A stretch of DNA of 64,000 nucleotides. Source: JBCCHY01 sp039028495. GTDB taxonomy: Bacteria; Patescibacteriota; Saccharimonadia; Saccharimonadales; VXPC01. Both the position numbers and the translations under genes were made by a program. A model generated the notes under the pieces. The model was not told where the DNA came from, did not search any database, and saw nothing but the letters and a program-made list of their open reading frames with translations. Positions 7,350-15,729 of the stretch are shown in pieces. Position 1 is the stretch's first letter; each line of letters begins with the position of its first letter. The DNA lies in assembly GCA_039028495.1 (NCBI GenBank), contig JBCCHY010000001.1:16802-80801 (forward strand), in the 5' to 3' direction.

Positions 7350-7808
7350 TTACTGGACGGTTATTTTCTTAACAGTATCTTGCTTAACCTTAGTAAACGA
7401 CACCGTCAAAACCCCATCCTTAAGAAGCGCCTCGATCTCGTCTTCTTTAACAGGTACAGGTAGAGTGATGCTTCGAGCAAATTCACCCCAGTAGCACTCC
7501 TGGACAAAGTAGTTATCAACATCATCTTCTACACCTGCAGACAGAGTCCCGCGAATGGTCAGAGTGTTATCTGCGATGCTAACATCCAGGTCTTCTTTAT
7601 TGACTCCAGCGACGCGGCATTTAACCATCAGTCGCTCTTTTGTCTCGTAGACGTCTAACGCTAGTTGACCTGGCAGGTCGGCCTGCTCTTCGCTCCAAGA
7701 GTCGTCCTGCTGACCCTCTGTTGCTTGCGGCTCTGCTATTAGATCGTCATCTCCGAGGAACGCAGCCGTTAGCTCTTCCTCAACAAATAGTTCATCATTT
7801 TCATTCAT
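7350..7808 (-). CDS. Hsp20/alpha-crystallin small heat-shock protein
   Basis: A 152-residue ATP-independent chaperone that holds unfolding proteins in solution. The N-terminal 45 residues are acidic and low in complexity; the alpha-crystallin domain runs from about residue 46 to 140 (LALDVYETKERLMVKCRVAGVNKEDLDVS, then TIRG and FARSITLPVPV). The tail ends KKITVQ, compatible with the I-x-I/V anchoring motif. An SD sequence AAGGAGGG lies about 10 bases before the start, and a sigma70-like promoter is present, unlike the leaderless neighbours, so regulation may differ. No CIRCE element is seen. Confidence 0.93.
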   Translation of the reverse strand: MNENDELFVEEELTAAFLGDDDLIAEPQATEGQQDDSWSEEQADLPGQLALDVYETKERLMVKCRVAGVNKEDLDVSIADNTLTIRGTLSAGVEDDVDNYFVQECYWGEFARSITLPVPVKEDEIEALLKDGVLTVSFTKVKQDTVKKITVQ

Positions 7809-7840
7809 TTTCTCGCTAACCCTCCTTGGTCTTGCTCCGA

Positions 7841-7870
7841 ATTATACGGTGTAGGGGGCGGGGGCTGCAA
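7841..7870 (-). promoter_or_regulatory. hsp20 promoter
   Basis: On the minus strand TTGCAG (7870-7865), an 18-base spacer and TATAAT (7846-7841). It predicts a leader of about 27 bases that carries the SD sequence. Confidence 0.6.
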
Positions 7871-7955
7871 GACTTTGTTGTACCTTTAACTGATCCTGTA
7901 GAGCTTCCCCAAACCCTGCCGATGTTTCTAGCCTGGCTTGGGAGAGTTCTACTTG

Positions 7956-7990
7956 AAAAAGAAACAGCCCCGAGATCCAGGGCTGTTTCG
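7956..7990 (-). terminator. Intrinsic terminator of the pilin gene group
   Basis: GAAACAGCCC (7961-7970) and GGGCTGTTTC (7980-7989) form a 10-bp stem with a 9-base loop, followed on the minus strand by a T-rich tract. It ends transcription of the 8014-8451 gene. Confidence 0.85.
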
Positions 7991-8013
7991 CTACTTCTAG
8001 CCTATGCGTCGTA

Positions 8014-8451
8014 TTAGACTCGGCCGAGCACGAACCTAACTATTGTCTGCGCGAGCGCTACAACTACTAGGCCAATGATGGCGTAGAGGATTGTATCCTT
8101 AGCTGCTTTGACTCCAGCCTGGTCGCCACCAGATGTGATGTACTTGAAGCCAGCATAGATAATCATGATTACGGCAACAACACCGATGATCCATGAGAAT
8201 ATGTCGATTATAGTCGTGACGATGTTGTTTATATCGTCAGTAGCAGCTGTTGTATCACAATTAGACGCGTCTGAGTCAAACTTCAGGTCAGCACCTTGAC
8301 ATAGCCTGTTCTCAATATTAGTTGTTTCCGAAGATCCGCCTGGGGCAGGGGTTTCCTGGGCCAGAACCGTACTCGAACCTACAACAGGTAGCCCTAACGG
8401 CAATGCTGCTGCGAAGAGACTGATTACAAGTATTTTGAGTTTACTTAGCAT
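8014..8451 (-). CDS. VirB2-like pilin subunit 1
   Basis: A 145-residue protein with a signal peptide (cleavage probably after SSTVLA near residue 31), a short Cys-containing loop, and two hydrophobic helices (about 83-107 and 118-142) separated by KYITSGGDQAGVKAAKDT. This two-helix pattern with a GGD..K...A turn is the TrbC/VirB2 pilin shape that makes type IV secretion pili or channels. An SD (AAAAAAGGAT) precedes the ATG. It is the last of five related genes and ends at a strong terminator. The pilin assignment is by architecture; sequence identity to characterised VirB2 cannot be judged here. Confidence 0.8.
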   Translation of the reverse strand: MLSKLKILVISLFAAALPLGLPVVGSSTVLAQETPAPGGSSETTNIENRLCQGADLKFDSDASNCDTTAATDDINNIVTTIIDIFSWIIGVVAVIMIIYAGFKYITSGGDQAGVKAAKDTILYAIIGLVVVALAQTIVRFVLGRV

Positions 8452-8485
8452 TTAGTTAATCCTTTTTTATCACTATATGGTTATG

Positions 8486-8514
8486 ATTATAGACGTATTA
8501 GCTCGGAGCGTCCA
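8486..8514 (-). promoter_or_regulatory. Promoter of the pilin subunit 1 gene
   Basis: On the minus strand TGGACG (8514-8509), a 17-base spacer and TATAAT (8491-8486), about 35 bases before the ATG at 8451. It suggests the last pilin gene can be transcribed on its own. Confidence 0.5.
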
Positions 8515-8531
8515 CTATAAATAGGGGGTGC

Positions 8532-8957
8532 CTAGCCAGCTGCTGGGTCAACTGCCTCAACTGCGCCCGGGGTTCCAGTCGCCTCGTTGATGACAAATCG
8601 CACAATCGCCTGAGCCATGACTACCACTGCTAGGCCTACCAGTCCGTAGATGATACCGTTTCGAGCCTGGCCAACTTTCTGAGCGTCACCGCCTGCCAGG
8701 ATGAATCTCAGGCCAGACACTATTATCATGATCACAGCAATCACTCCAACCACCCAGCTGAGTATGCTGATCACATTGCCGACTAGGTTATTAACTTCTG
8801 TTTCGGCATTGCCACCAGGGCCACCGGCTGCGTCTACGCCGCGCAACACATCGCTGCCGTCCTGTGCGCTAGCAGTCCCCGTCATGAAGCCTATTAGGGC
8901 AATTACCACCATCAGGCTGATCGTGCTGAAGGCATCTATTTTTGTGAGTGTGTTCAT
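8532..8957 (-). CDS. VirB2-like pilin subunit 2
   Basis: A 141-residue paralogue of the neighbouring pilins: signal peptide (cleavage likely after GTASA near residue 31), short glycine-rich loop, helix about 62-85, the turn FILAGGDAQKVGQARNG and a second helix about 100-120, then a flexible Ala/Gly/Pro tail. It has an AAAAGGAT SD before the ATG. The same family motif (GGD, K, A, then I.Y.L.GL) is shared with the genes on both sides. Confidence 0.8.
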   Translation of the reverse strand: MNTLTKIDAFSTISLMVVIALIGFMTGTASAQDGSDVLRGVDAAGGPGGNAETEVNNLVGNVISILSWVVGVIAVIMIIVSGLRFILAGGDAQKVGQARNGIIYGLVGLAVVVMAQAIVRFVINEATGTPGAVEAVDPAAG

Positions 8958-8987
8958 TTTTTATCCTTTTTATCAGATTGACTGATG

Positions 8988-9596
8988 TTAACTATACCAT
9001 ATTCTCTGGTTTTCAGCTGGTCTGGTCATATAGGTTGTTTCGGATTCTGCGCTCGGAGTTTCAGTAATCCGCTCTACCATGTAGGCAACTATCGGGGCTG
9101 CAAAGGTCGCTATGACTGCTCCGACTAGTGCATATATTATCGTTTGGCGAGCACTCGACGTCTTGGCCGGATCACCGTCGGACAGAACGTATCTGATGCC
9201 GCCAACCACAATCATGATTACGGATATGATTCCCGTTGCGACTGCAATTAATCCTGCGATGCGGCCAACTAGTGTCGGTGCGTCGCCATCGACGGTTATG
9301 ACTTCTCCTAGAGCAAACCTGGTGATCGCAAATCCAAATATCGCTACTGCCATACCGACACCGGCATAGATGATGCCGTTCTTTGCCTGAGACGTCTTGC
9401 CCGGATCGCCACCTGATAGGGCGTAGCGCATACCCTGCAGTGTGATCATCAGCACACTGAGCGCACCCAGCACGCTAAACGCCAGAGTCAGGACATCGCT
9501 CACCGTTTCCTGTGCACTACCTGTGCTGATCTGGGGGAGAGAGTCAGGTCTCTCCAGAACAATTTGTGCAAAACCAGCGATCATATCTAGAACCAT
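8988..9596 (-). CDS. Duplicated VirB2-like pilin with four helices
   Basis: A 202-residue protein made of two pilin units in tandem. Unit 1 spans about residues 32-97 with the turn YALSGGDPGKTSQAKNG; unit 2 spans about 106-172 with YVLSDGDPAKTSSARQT. Each has two hydrophobic helices flanking the turn. There is no clear signal peptide. A fused double subunit is unusual for a pilin and suggests a structural or adaptor role in the membrane. Its start overlaps the stop of the upstream pilin gene by 10 bases, so the two are translationally coupled. Confidence 0.8.
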   Translation of the reverse strand: MVLDMIAGFAQIVLERPDSLPQISTGSAQETVSDVLTLAFSVLGALSVLMITLQGMRYALSGGDPGKTSQAKNGIIYAGVGMAVAIFGFAITRFALGEVITVDGDAPTLVGRIAGLIAVATGIISVIMIVVGGIRYVLSDGDPAKTSSARQTIIYALVGAVIATFAAPIVAYMVERITETPSAESETTYMTRPAENQRIWYS

Positions 9597-10084
9597 AGGA
9601 ACCCCGCGCTACCGTCTACAAGCGTTGTATGTACCCATTCCAATATTAGTCGTACAGAGCCAGCAATAACCGCTCCGACGATGCCATTGATGATAGTCTG
9701 ACGAGCATCGTTTGTCTTGTCCGGCGACCCATCACTAGCGACGTATTTGAACCCACCAACTATAGTGAAGCCTACAGCGACAATACCTGCGAGCGATACG
9801 ATCGCGATCAGAACATTGTTGGCAATTATCAGGATGGGGTTTTGATCTGCATCACCACTCAGCACGTCACCTGTATCCAGATCATCGCAGTTAGACAGGC
9901 CACGATCCCAGGTAGGTATACCGAGTATGCTACGGTTCTCGGCATCGCCTTCACATCCACTAGCGCTTACACCCGGTTCAGGCGTAGAGTCCTGCGCATA
10001 TACACTCGGTGTACTCGCTAAATGTAGTGCAGGAACAACCAGAGAGAGGAGTGCCACGAGTACAATGAGCTTACGTTTTATCAT
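9587..10084 (-). CDS. VirB2-like pilin subunit 4
   Basis: A 165-residue protein. The ATG at 10084 was chosen because GGAGGAG sits 9 bases upstream and the ATGA overlaps the upstream stop; an upstream in-frame start would add 23 residues lacking signal character. Signal peptide (about 1-30, ending VYA), an outside loop with two cysteines (SASGCEGD and SNCDD), helix about 83-108, the turn YVASDGSPDKTNDARQT and a second helix about 128-147. The conserved turn is DGS rather than GGD. Confidence 0.8.
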   Translation of the reverse strand: MIKRKLIVLVALLSLVVPALHLASTPSVYAQDSTPEPGVSASGCEGDAENRSILGIPTWDRGLSNCDDLDTGDVLSGDADQNPILIIANNVLIAIVSLAGIVAVGFTIVGGFKYVASDGSPDKTNDARQTIINGIVGAVIAGSVRLILEWVHTTLVDGSAGFLWF

Positions 10085-10779
10085 GCGAAAACTCCTCCGG
10101 GTATTAGATAGTTCAGAAATGCGTAGAGGCCTAGGAATGCCACGTAGGCCCAAATAGCATTGTATATACGATTCTTGGCTGACTGAACTCTCTGGGGGTT
10201 ACCGTTGCTAGCAGAGTACTGAATACCCCCTACTGCAGCCACGGCAACAACAATCAATGTCGTCAGCAGTGCCATGACGTTCAGTATGCCGTTGATCAGA
10301 TTAAACAATTCACAATTACTGTGGGATGTACACGTACTACTTCCTCCGCTTGATGAGGTGCTACCACCTAGTGCAGCTGGTGTACCCGCGTCAATAGCTC
10401 CCGATGGGCATTCACCTGTCGTATATAGCTCTAGTCGACCAGTGCCGTTATCACAAAACGCCCCGTCAGAGCCTGTGACCGCTGTGGCTGGACCACCATC
10501 ATTGATCGCTGGACAGCCAGATGCGTCTTCTGTGTAATAGACTCCGCGGTTTGAGCCCGATAGAACAGCCTCTTCAAACACACACAGTGCACCACCACTG
10601 GTTGTAGGTTGTTGTCCATCTGGACAATCGTCACCGGCACCGTATTCAAAAACACGCCCAATATCGTCATAACAGGTCAGTGCGGCAACATTTTGTACAT
10701 TTGGCTGAACCATGACAAAGAGAGCTCCGGCGAGCACCGGGACAATTAGCAGTTTTAGATTTTTTAGTTTTGCAATCAT
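10081..10779 (-). CDS. Cysteine-rich VirB2-like pilin
   Basis: A 232-residue protein, first of the five-gene minus-strand group. Signal peptide or anchor (about 1-34), then a large outside domain (35-155) with nine or so cysteines that could form disulphides, a Ser/Gly linker, and the pilin-like two-helix end (about 162-190 and 203-225) with the turn YSASNGNPQRVQSAKN. The extra domain suggests an exposed or adhesive subunit. Its stop overlaps the next gene by four bases (ATGA). It diverges from the VirB6-like gene at 10878. Confidence 0.75.
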   Translation of the reverse strand: MIAKLKNLKLLIVPVLAGALFVMVQPNVQNVAALTCYDDIGRVFEYGAGDDCPDGQQPTTSGGALCVFEEAVLSGSNRGVYYTEDASGCPAINDGGPATAVTGSDGAFCDNGTGRLELYTTGECPSGAIDAGTPAALGGSTSSSGGSSTCTSHSNCELFNLINGILNVMALLTTLIVVAVAAVGGIQYSASNGNPQRVQSAKNRIYNAIWAYVAFLGLYAFLNYLIPGGVFA

Positions 10780-10877
10780 TTCTAATACTCTGTCAATTAT
10801 CCCTCAATTAGCTTAATAAGTATAGCCCTATTCAAACTGTAGTAATTGTTACGTCTATAGGTTATATTAGTGCTTAA

Positions 10878-12578
10878 GTGATGAGAGCTAAAATAAAACA
10901 ATTTCTTGGTCAGGGGTTGGTGCTACTTGTGGCATTGTTTGCGATTAGTTCGCTACAAACTGCAAATGTCCACGCCGACCATGTTACTAACGGTAGTGAC
11001 TTCCCGGGAACCGTTACAGCTGAAATCATCGGCATAGATACCGTCCAGATTACTATCGATCGCGACCCTCAGGCTAATGGTCGAGATGACCCACCGCTTA
11101 CATTTACGCTCTTTAACGATAGAGGTCTCCACAACCCAGACAATAAACCAACCGCAAAATTCGAAGCAGGTGACCAAGAAGGCATTCCAGAATACCAATG
11201 TGGTGACGATGCATGGAGCTCAAAATTAGTCATAAATGACTATCCATACATTGGCGATCAGCCGACAAGCTTCACCGCTAACCTAGGATTCCACTATCCG
11301 GTAACCGTAGGAGACTGCTCGATAGAGTTCAGAGTCAGCGGACTAGCTGTCTCTAATGCACTCTCGGGCGACACCGGTGTCTCTCCAGGGGCTGAAAACT
11401 ATATATTCGATGGTGGAGAAGTAAGATCAGCTGATGGTCAATTCTGCTATCGTCAAGATCCACTGCTTGATTCACGGGTGCAGGCGGGGGCATATGTTCA
11501 GTATGAATGCGGCTCAGGTCCTGTCAGATATCGACCAGAGTGCCCCGACTTCTTTTTATTTGGTGGATCAGAAGCTCAGCTTGAAAACACCTCACCACTG
11601 ACCTTTGATCTCATCCAAAGGTTTGAGGAGAGAACAGGCGCTGATAGATGTAGATCCGCAGCAAACGCTGTCAGAACCGCAGTATCAGTAGTCAATAACG
11701 CCGCCTTACCCGAAGACAGCCAGGTCACCACAGGACCTAACTCACCAGGATCAGGTGAGGGGGTTCAGGACTGTGAGACTACTGGCTATGACGAGTCTAG
11801 ACTCTCCTGGATCATTTGTAGCGCCCTAGAGCTTGCGGACAGGGCTCTAACCTGGATCGATGGACAGATCGCCGACCAGCTGCGCATAAATGTTGATGAG
11901 CTACGAAACGAAGATAGCTACCGTAAGGCCTGGGGTGCTATGCGTAACCTGGCAACGGTATTCATTATCATTACCGCGTTCGTGATGGTTATCTCTACCG
12001 CATTAGACGTCAATGTATTCAGTAACTACACGGTTAAAAAATACTTGCCTAGACTGGTGCTGGGCACAATATTCATCCAGCTCTCGTGGGTTCTGGGCCT
12101 ACTCACGATAGAGGCCGCTGGGTTCCTGGCAGATGGTATAGAGTTCCTGTTATTCACCGCGTTTAACGGTGACGGGGTTGTGCAGAATCTCAATCTAACC
12201 ACTCTGTTTGAACACTATATACAAAGAGAGGGATTGACTACAGCGGCGACAGGCGTTGGATTTGCAGGACTCATCGCCGCAGGTGCTCTACTGAGTCTGG
12301 GCGGGTTCTTTGCGATTTTGGCACTCGCCTGGTCAGCGGCCGGGTTCCTATTTTTCGCCTGGATATTCCTCATCATCAGACAGCTACTAATATTCACACT
12401 GATCATCATGGCGCCGCTGGGTATATCACTATGGATCCTGCCGGGCAGCGATAGGGCCTGGGGACTATACCGCAAACTGTTCTTTATACTGCTATATATC
12501 GAAATAACCATGGTCTCTATATCGGCAATTGGTAAAATAATGGCCTGGATAACAATCGGCGCACCGGGGAGCCTCTAG
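10878..12578 (+). CDS. VirB6/TrbL-like secretion membrane protein
   Basis: A 566-residue protein. A signal peptide (about 1-33) leads into a large outside domain (35-320) with about ten cysteines, then at least five hydrophobic helices from residue 350 on (about 358-380, 392-412, 455-480, 482-510 and 515-560). This layout, a periplasmic-type N-domain then polytopic C-terminus, is that of VirB6/TrbL proteins forming the inner-membrane channel of type IV secretion machines. A TATATT box at 10863-10868 ends nine bases before GTG 10878; ATG 10881 is an equally good start. The next gene begins one base after its stop. Confidence 0.8.
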   Translation: MMRAKIKQFLGQGLVLLVALFAISSLQTANVHADHVTNGSDFPGTVTAEIIGIDTVQITIDRDPQANGRDDPPLTFTLFNDRGLHNPDNKPTAKFEAGDQEGIPEYQCGDDAWSSKLVINDYPYIGDQPTSFTANLGFHYPVTVGDCSIEFRVSGLAVSNALSGDTGVSPGAENYIFDGGEVRSADGQFCYRQDPLLDSRVQAGAYVQYECGSGPVRYRPECPDFFLFGGSEAQLENTSPLTFDLIQRFEERTGADRCRSAANAVRTAVSVVNNAALPEDSQVTTGPNSPGSGEGVQDCETTGYDESRLSWIICSALELADRALTWIDGQIADQLRINVDELRNEDSYRKAWGAMRNLATVFIIITAFVMVISTALDVNVFSNYTVKKYLPRLVLGTIFIQLSWVLGLLTIEAAGFLADGIEFLLFTAFNGDGVVQNLNLTTLFEHYIQREGLTTAATGVGFAGLIAAGALLSLGGFFAILALAWSAAGFLFFAWIFLIIRQLLIFTLIIMAPLGISLWILPGSDRAWGLYRKLFFILLYIEITMVSISAIGKIMAWITIGAPGSL

Positions 12579-13724
12579 ATGCTACAAGAAGAAGTTGAAC
12601 TACTGATCGCATTTGTCCTACTGGCAGGGTCAGTCTTCGGGGCTGTATTTTTGGCTACTCGCGCCGTAGCTGGTGTCCTGGGCATATTCGGTATACAAAA
12701 CGACCCAACCAAAGGTATCCTCGACCGCGGCAAAAACTTCCTCAACAAAAAAGGAGAAGCACGCAAGCAAAGAAATGCTGAACAAAAACAGCTTGATGCC
12801 GCGAGCCGTCTTGCCAGAGACGCCCGTACTGGTGGGGCAAAAGGCGTAGGTAGAAGAGCAGTCAGAAGAGCGACCGGAGGAACGCTCAGAGATCGAGCTC
12901 GTACAGGAACCTTGGGGGTTGCTCCTGTGGGTACTTCTGCGAGGGCAAGAAAAAGAAAGAGGGCAGATACATTGGTGCAGGGTAATGAAGCGGACCTTGC
13001 AAGAAAGATTCAACAGGCGAGAGTTCTTGAGTCAGAAGACAAATACTTCAATACAGACGTCGACTCTATTGATGCATCACAGAAAGCGGCCGTCGAGAAA
13101 GCGGCTATTGATAATGCGACCGCATTAATAACTAGACAGACCTCACAAATGGGTTTTGTAGATAAAATGAACCACCTTCAAGAGCTCTCCTTAGACGAAT
13201 CGGCAAGCAGTGAACAAAGAAGAGCTGCGATAACCATGATCACCAAAAACAAACAATATGGTAGGCTTGCTAGCATACAGGGGGAACTGGCAGACAGGGG
13301 TTCTGGTGGTGCAGAGTTATGGCGTAAAGCGCTCGGTGATAACTATAGTGATTTTAAAGAACTAGGCGCAGGATTAACGGTTGATCTATCCGACGGAAAC
13401 GATAGAGTCAACAGAAAGACCGGTGAAGTCACCATAACCGGATCAAAGAACTCTTCACGAGTTGCAGCAGATCGGCTTGTTGAGATGGCCAAGCTTGATG
13501 ATAAAACGCTTTCACTACAAGATGCGGGCGCACTACGAGAGTTTATGTCTGTACCCGTAATTGTGACTGATCCAGCAACCGGTGCGACAGTGAATACTGG
13601 CGACAGAGGTGCCGCAATAGCAGGTGATCATACCTTACCAGTAGGTGCGCCAGGAAGAAGCGGTAGCGAAAAACTTCAGAGTGAAATGGCTCCAGAAAAT
13701 ATCGACATTCTACGCAGAACATAA
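12579..13724 (+). CDS. Anchored, highly charged secretion-locus protein
   Basis: A 381-residue protein I do not recognise. One N-terminal hydrophobic helix (about 5-30) is followed by a strongly basic stretch (about 45-130, rich in R, K and A) and then a helical, acidic to mixed region with a repetitive look. It starts directly after the VirB6-like stop with no intergenic gap, so it is in the same operon and likely cytoplasm-facing. The basic stretch could bind nucleic acid or membrane lipid; this is inference. Confidence 0.7.
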   Translation: MLQEEVELLIAFVLLAGSVFGAVFLATRAVAGVLGIFGIQNDPTKGILDRGKNFLNKKGEARKQRNAEQKQLDAASRLARDARTGGAKGVGRRAVRRATGGTLRDRARTGTLGVAPVGTSARARKRKRADTLVQGNEADLARKIQQARVLESEDKYFNTDVDSIDASQKAAVEKAAIDNATALITRQTSQMGFVDKMNHLQELSLDESASSEQRRAAITMITKNKQYGRLASIQGELADRGSGGAELWRKALGDNYSDFKELGAGLTVDLSDGNDRVNRKTGEVTITGSKNSSRVAADRLVEMAKLDDKTLSLQDAGALREFMSVPVIVTDPATGATVNTGDRGAAIAGDHTLPVGAPGRSGSEKLQSEMAPENIDILRRT

Positions 13725-13797
13725 TTGGTGTTCTAGTTTTGATGTCAGTTCAGTATATCTTGGCCTGGCTCACTTCTAGCAAAGCTATACCTACAGG

Positions 13798-14664
13798 CTA
13801 TACCCTTCTCTTGCTCCGTCTACGTTGTCGTATAGACCCACCGGAACCACTACGACCAATCCCTAGCGCTCCAAAAGGACTAAAGCCAAGTGCTTTCTGC
13901 CCCAAGCCATCTCGAGCTGACCAATTTGCGTGACCCGTAGCTCCTATAATATTGTCATGTTCGTCCCGATGAACTGTAACCTTCCTCTCGTTACCGAGAA
14001 CTGCAGCACCAACAGCTACAGCGCCTGAAAATAGAGCAACACCGACCGGCATGGATGTGAGGTTTTCCGCCCCATCAAATAGCAGATCTTTAAAGAACCA
14101 TTTAAACGGCTGGAATTCGCCCGAAGGCACCTCGGATATGCTTTCGCCTAATCTTCCGGCTGCATCCCTTGCCATGTCCGTGCCCTTATCAATTTCATCT
14201 GCCCAGCTGTCTGGGATTATGTCCACTGGGTCTTTATCTGTAATTTCATCCAATCCGTCGTTTGATAATTCGCTGGTTTCTCGACCAGAGTTAAAGAGTG
14301 TCCCTCTGATACCGCTACCCCAAAAACCTATCGCAGCCACTGTTCCTACGAATCTAATTGCAGATCTACCTTTTTCTACTATAAAAGACTCAGGTGTCCC
14401 CGGCTCTACTGTTTCATTTTTCAGAGTTGTAACAAAACGTGCTGGTGCATCTACAGGTTTTGTGAGTATATTCATCCCTCCTGCGAATACACGCCTAACC
14501 CCTGTGTAAGGATTGGCTTTCACGGGTGGTGTAGAGAATGCAATCGCAGCAGCCCCTAGAGCATTTTGGTCTTCAGGATCGAGATTGTTATAAGCATTTC
14601 TAGCATTAGCGGCTGCTCGACGCGCATTTGCTTTTATATTCATTCTAGGTAGTCTTGGTGCCAT
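13798..14664 (-). CDS. Unknown protein in the secretion locus (minus strand)
   Basis: A 288-residue protein with a basic, Ala/Asn-rich N-terminus (residues 1-35), two weak hydrophobic segments (near 103-125 and 205-222) and a very basic C-terminus (RQRRRSKRRV). It has no recognised domain. It is on the opposite strand to its neighbours, with a leaderless promoter, so it may be regulated separately from the secretion operon. The long ORF and consistent codon use support it as a real gene. Confidence 0.65.
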   Translation of the reverse strand: MAPRLPRMNIKANARRAAANARNAYNNLDPEDQNALGAAAIAFSTPPVKANPYTGVRRVFAGGMNILTKPVDAPARFVTTLKNETVEPGTPESFIVEKGRSAIRFVGTVAAIGFWGSGIRGTLFNSGRETSELSNDGLDEITDKDPVDIIPDSWADEIDKGTDMARDAAGRLGESISEVPSGEFQPFKWFFKDLLFDGAENLTSMPVGVALFSGAVAVGAAVLGNERKVTVHRDEHDNIIGATGHANWSARDGLGQKALGFSPFGALGIGRSGSGGSIRQRRRSKRRV

Positions 14665-14670
14665 GGCTAT

Positions 14671-14676
14671 ATATTA
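14671..14676 (-). promoter_or_regulatory. Extended -10 box TGC-TAATAT, leaderless
   Basis: TAATAT preceded by TGC on the minus strand, six bases before the ATG at 14664. Confidence 0.5.
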
Positions 14677-14770
14677 GCATAAGTTTGCTTGTTTGTAAAT
14701 AGTCTTATGCTTACTTTTCTTTGTACTTGCACCTACTCGAATCACCACTGGAGAAAAGTCTGACTACTGT

Positions 14771-14776
14771 TATAAT
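14771..14776 (+). promoter_or_regulatory. Extended -10 box TGT-TATAAT, leaderless
   Basis: A consensus TATAAT preceded by TGT, ending seven bases before the ATG at 14784. It drives the PrgI-VirB4 operon and fixes the start of its first gene. Confidence 0.65.
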
Positions 14777-14783
14777 AATGCTC

Positions 14784-15716
14784 ATGGCAACCTATAAAGT
14801 TCTGCAGGACATAGAGGCAGAAGACAAGCTGATCGGGCCGCTGACGTTCAAGCAGCTGGTGTTTGGATTCATTGCTGCCGGGATCATGTTTCTCGGCTGG
14901 TTTGTAGCACGCAGTAGCAGCATATTCATATTCATTCCATTCTTCATCCTGGCCAGCCCATTTTTATTTCTGGCGGCACCCATAGGGCAGGACCAGCCTA
15001 ATGATGTCTGGCTAGGCGCTCGGCTACGATTTTTTTTCAAACCGCGCGTACGTAAGTGGGACCAGACAGGGCAAAGCGAATACGTCACCGTAACTGCCCC
15101 AAAGCGTGAAGAGCACGTATACACAGATGGATTGGAGCAGACAGAGGTAGAAAGCCGCCTAAAGCTACTCGCCAACACACTAGACAGCCGCGGCTGGGCG
15201 GTTAAAAATAGCAACGTAAACCTAGAAAAGGTGACCAGCGCTAGCACCATGAGCGATGGGGCGCGACTCGTCCATCCGGGCGACCTGCCGCAAGAGGTGC
15301 AGCAAGTGGACATACATGCTAGTGACGATATGTTTGATGGTACCGCTCGTATTGGCCAGAACGTTGACCAGCTCATGAGTGAACGGCAGGAGCAGGCCCG
15401 TATATCAGCCGTACGCCAGATGCAGACAACGCCGACTAGCGGACAAGTTCTAGAGGCAGAGTTCCTCGACCAGCTCCACAAACAGCAGGACCGTCTAGGC
15501 ATACATCATGGTGACGAAGTAGCTGAAGCCAGAGACGTCGGTCACTCAGCAGTAGCGGCAGAACGAAAAATACCGGAGATACCAAAAGCCCCAGATACTA
15601 ACCAACAGCTGGGGGCGGTAAATGACCTGAAAGTATCGACGCTCGCTAGTCTGGCGAAAAACAAAAAATCCGGTGACGATACACTTACCGACGATACGGT
15701 GATAGAATTACACTAA
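14784..15716 (+). CDS. PrgI family secretion protein
   Basis: A 310-residue protein. The N-terminal 100 residues match the PrgI family of Gram-positive type IV secretion machines: a conserved start (YKVLQDIEAEDKLIGPLTFKQL), two helices (about 24-42 and 45-64) and the FFKPRVRKWDQTG segment. The C-terminal two thirds are hydrophilic and low in complexity, longer than usual. The start at 14784 was taken because the TATAAT box lies just upstream; an upstream TTG would read through the promoter. It precedes the VirB4 partner gene by 13 bases. The cognate role is as membrane partner of VirB4. Confidence 0.85.
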   Translation: MATYKVLQDIEAEDKLIGPLTFKQLVFGFIAAGIMFLGWFVARSSSIFIFIPFFILASPFLFLAAPIGQDQPNDVWLGARLRFFFKPRVRKWDQTGQSEYVTVTAPKREEHVYTDGLEQTEVESRLKLLANTLDSRGWAVKNSNVNLEKVTSASTMSDGARLVHPGDLPQEVQQVDIHASDDMFDGTARIGQNVDQLMSERQEQARISAVRQMQTTPTSGQVLEAEFLDQLHKQQDRLGIHHGDEVAEARDVGHSAVAAERKIPEIPKAPDTNQQLGAVNDLKVSTLASLAKNKKSGDDTLTDDTVIELH

Positions 15717-15729
15717 TTAAAGGGGTGGG

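Noticed and set aside
7173..7463. 96-aa plus-strand ORF overlapping the hsp20 terminator
   Set aside because: It runs through the terminator and into hsp20 antisense, has no promoter or SD and no protein-like composition.
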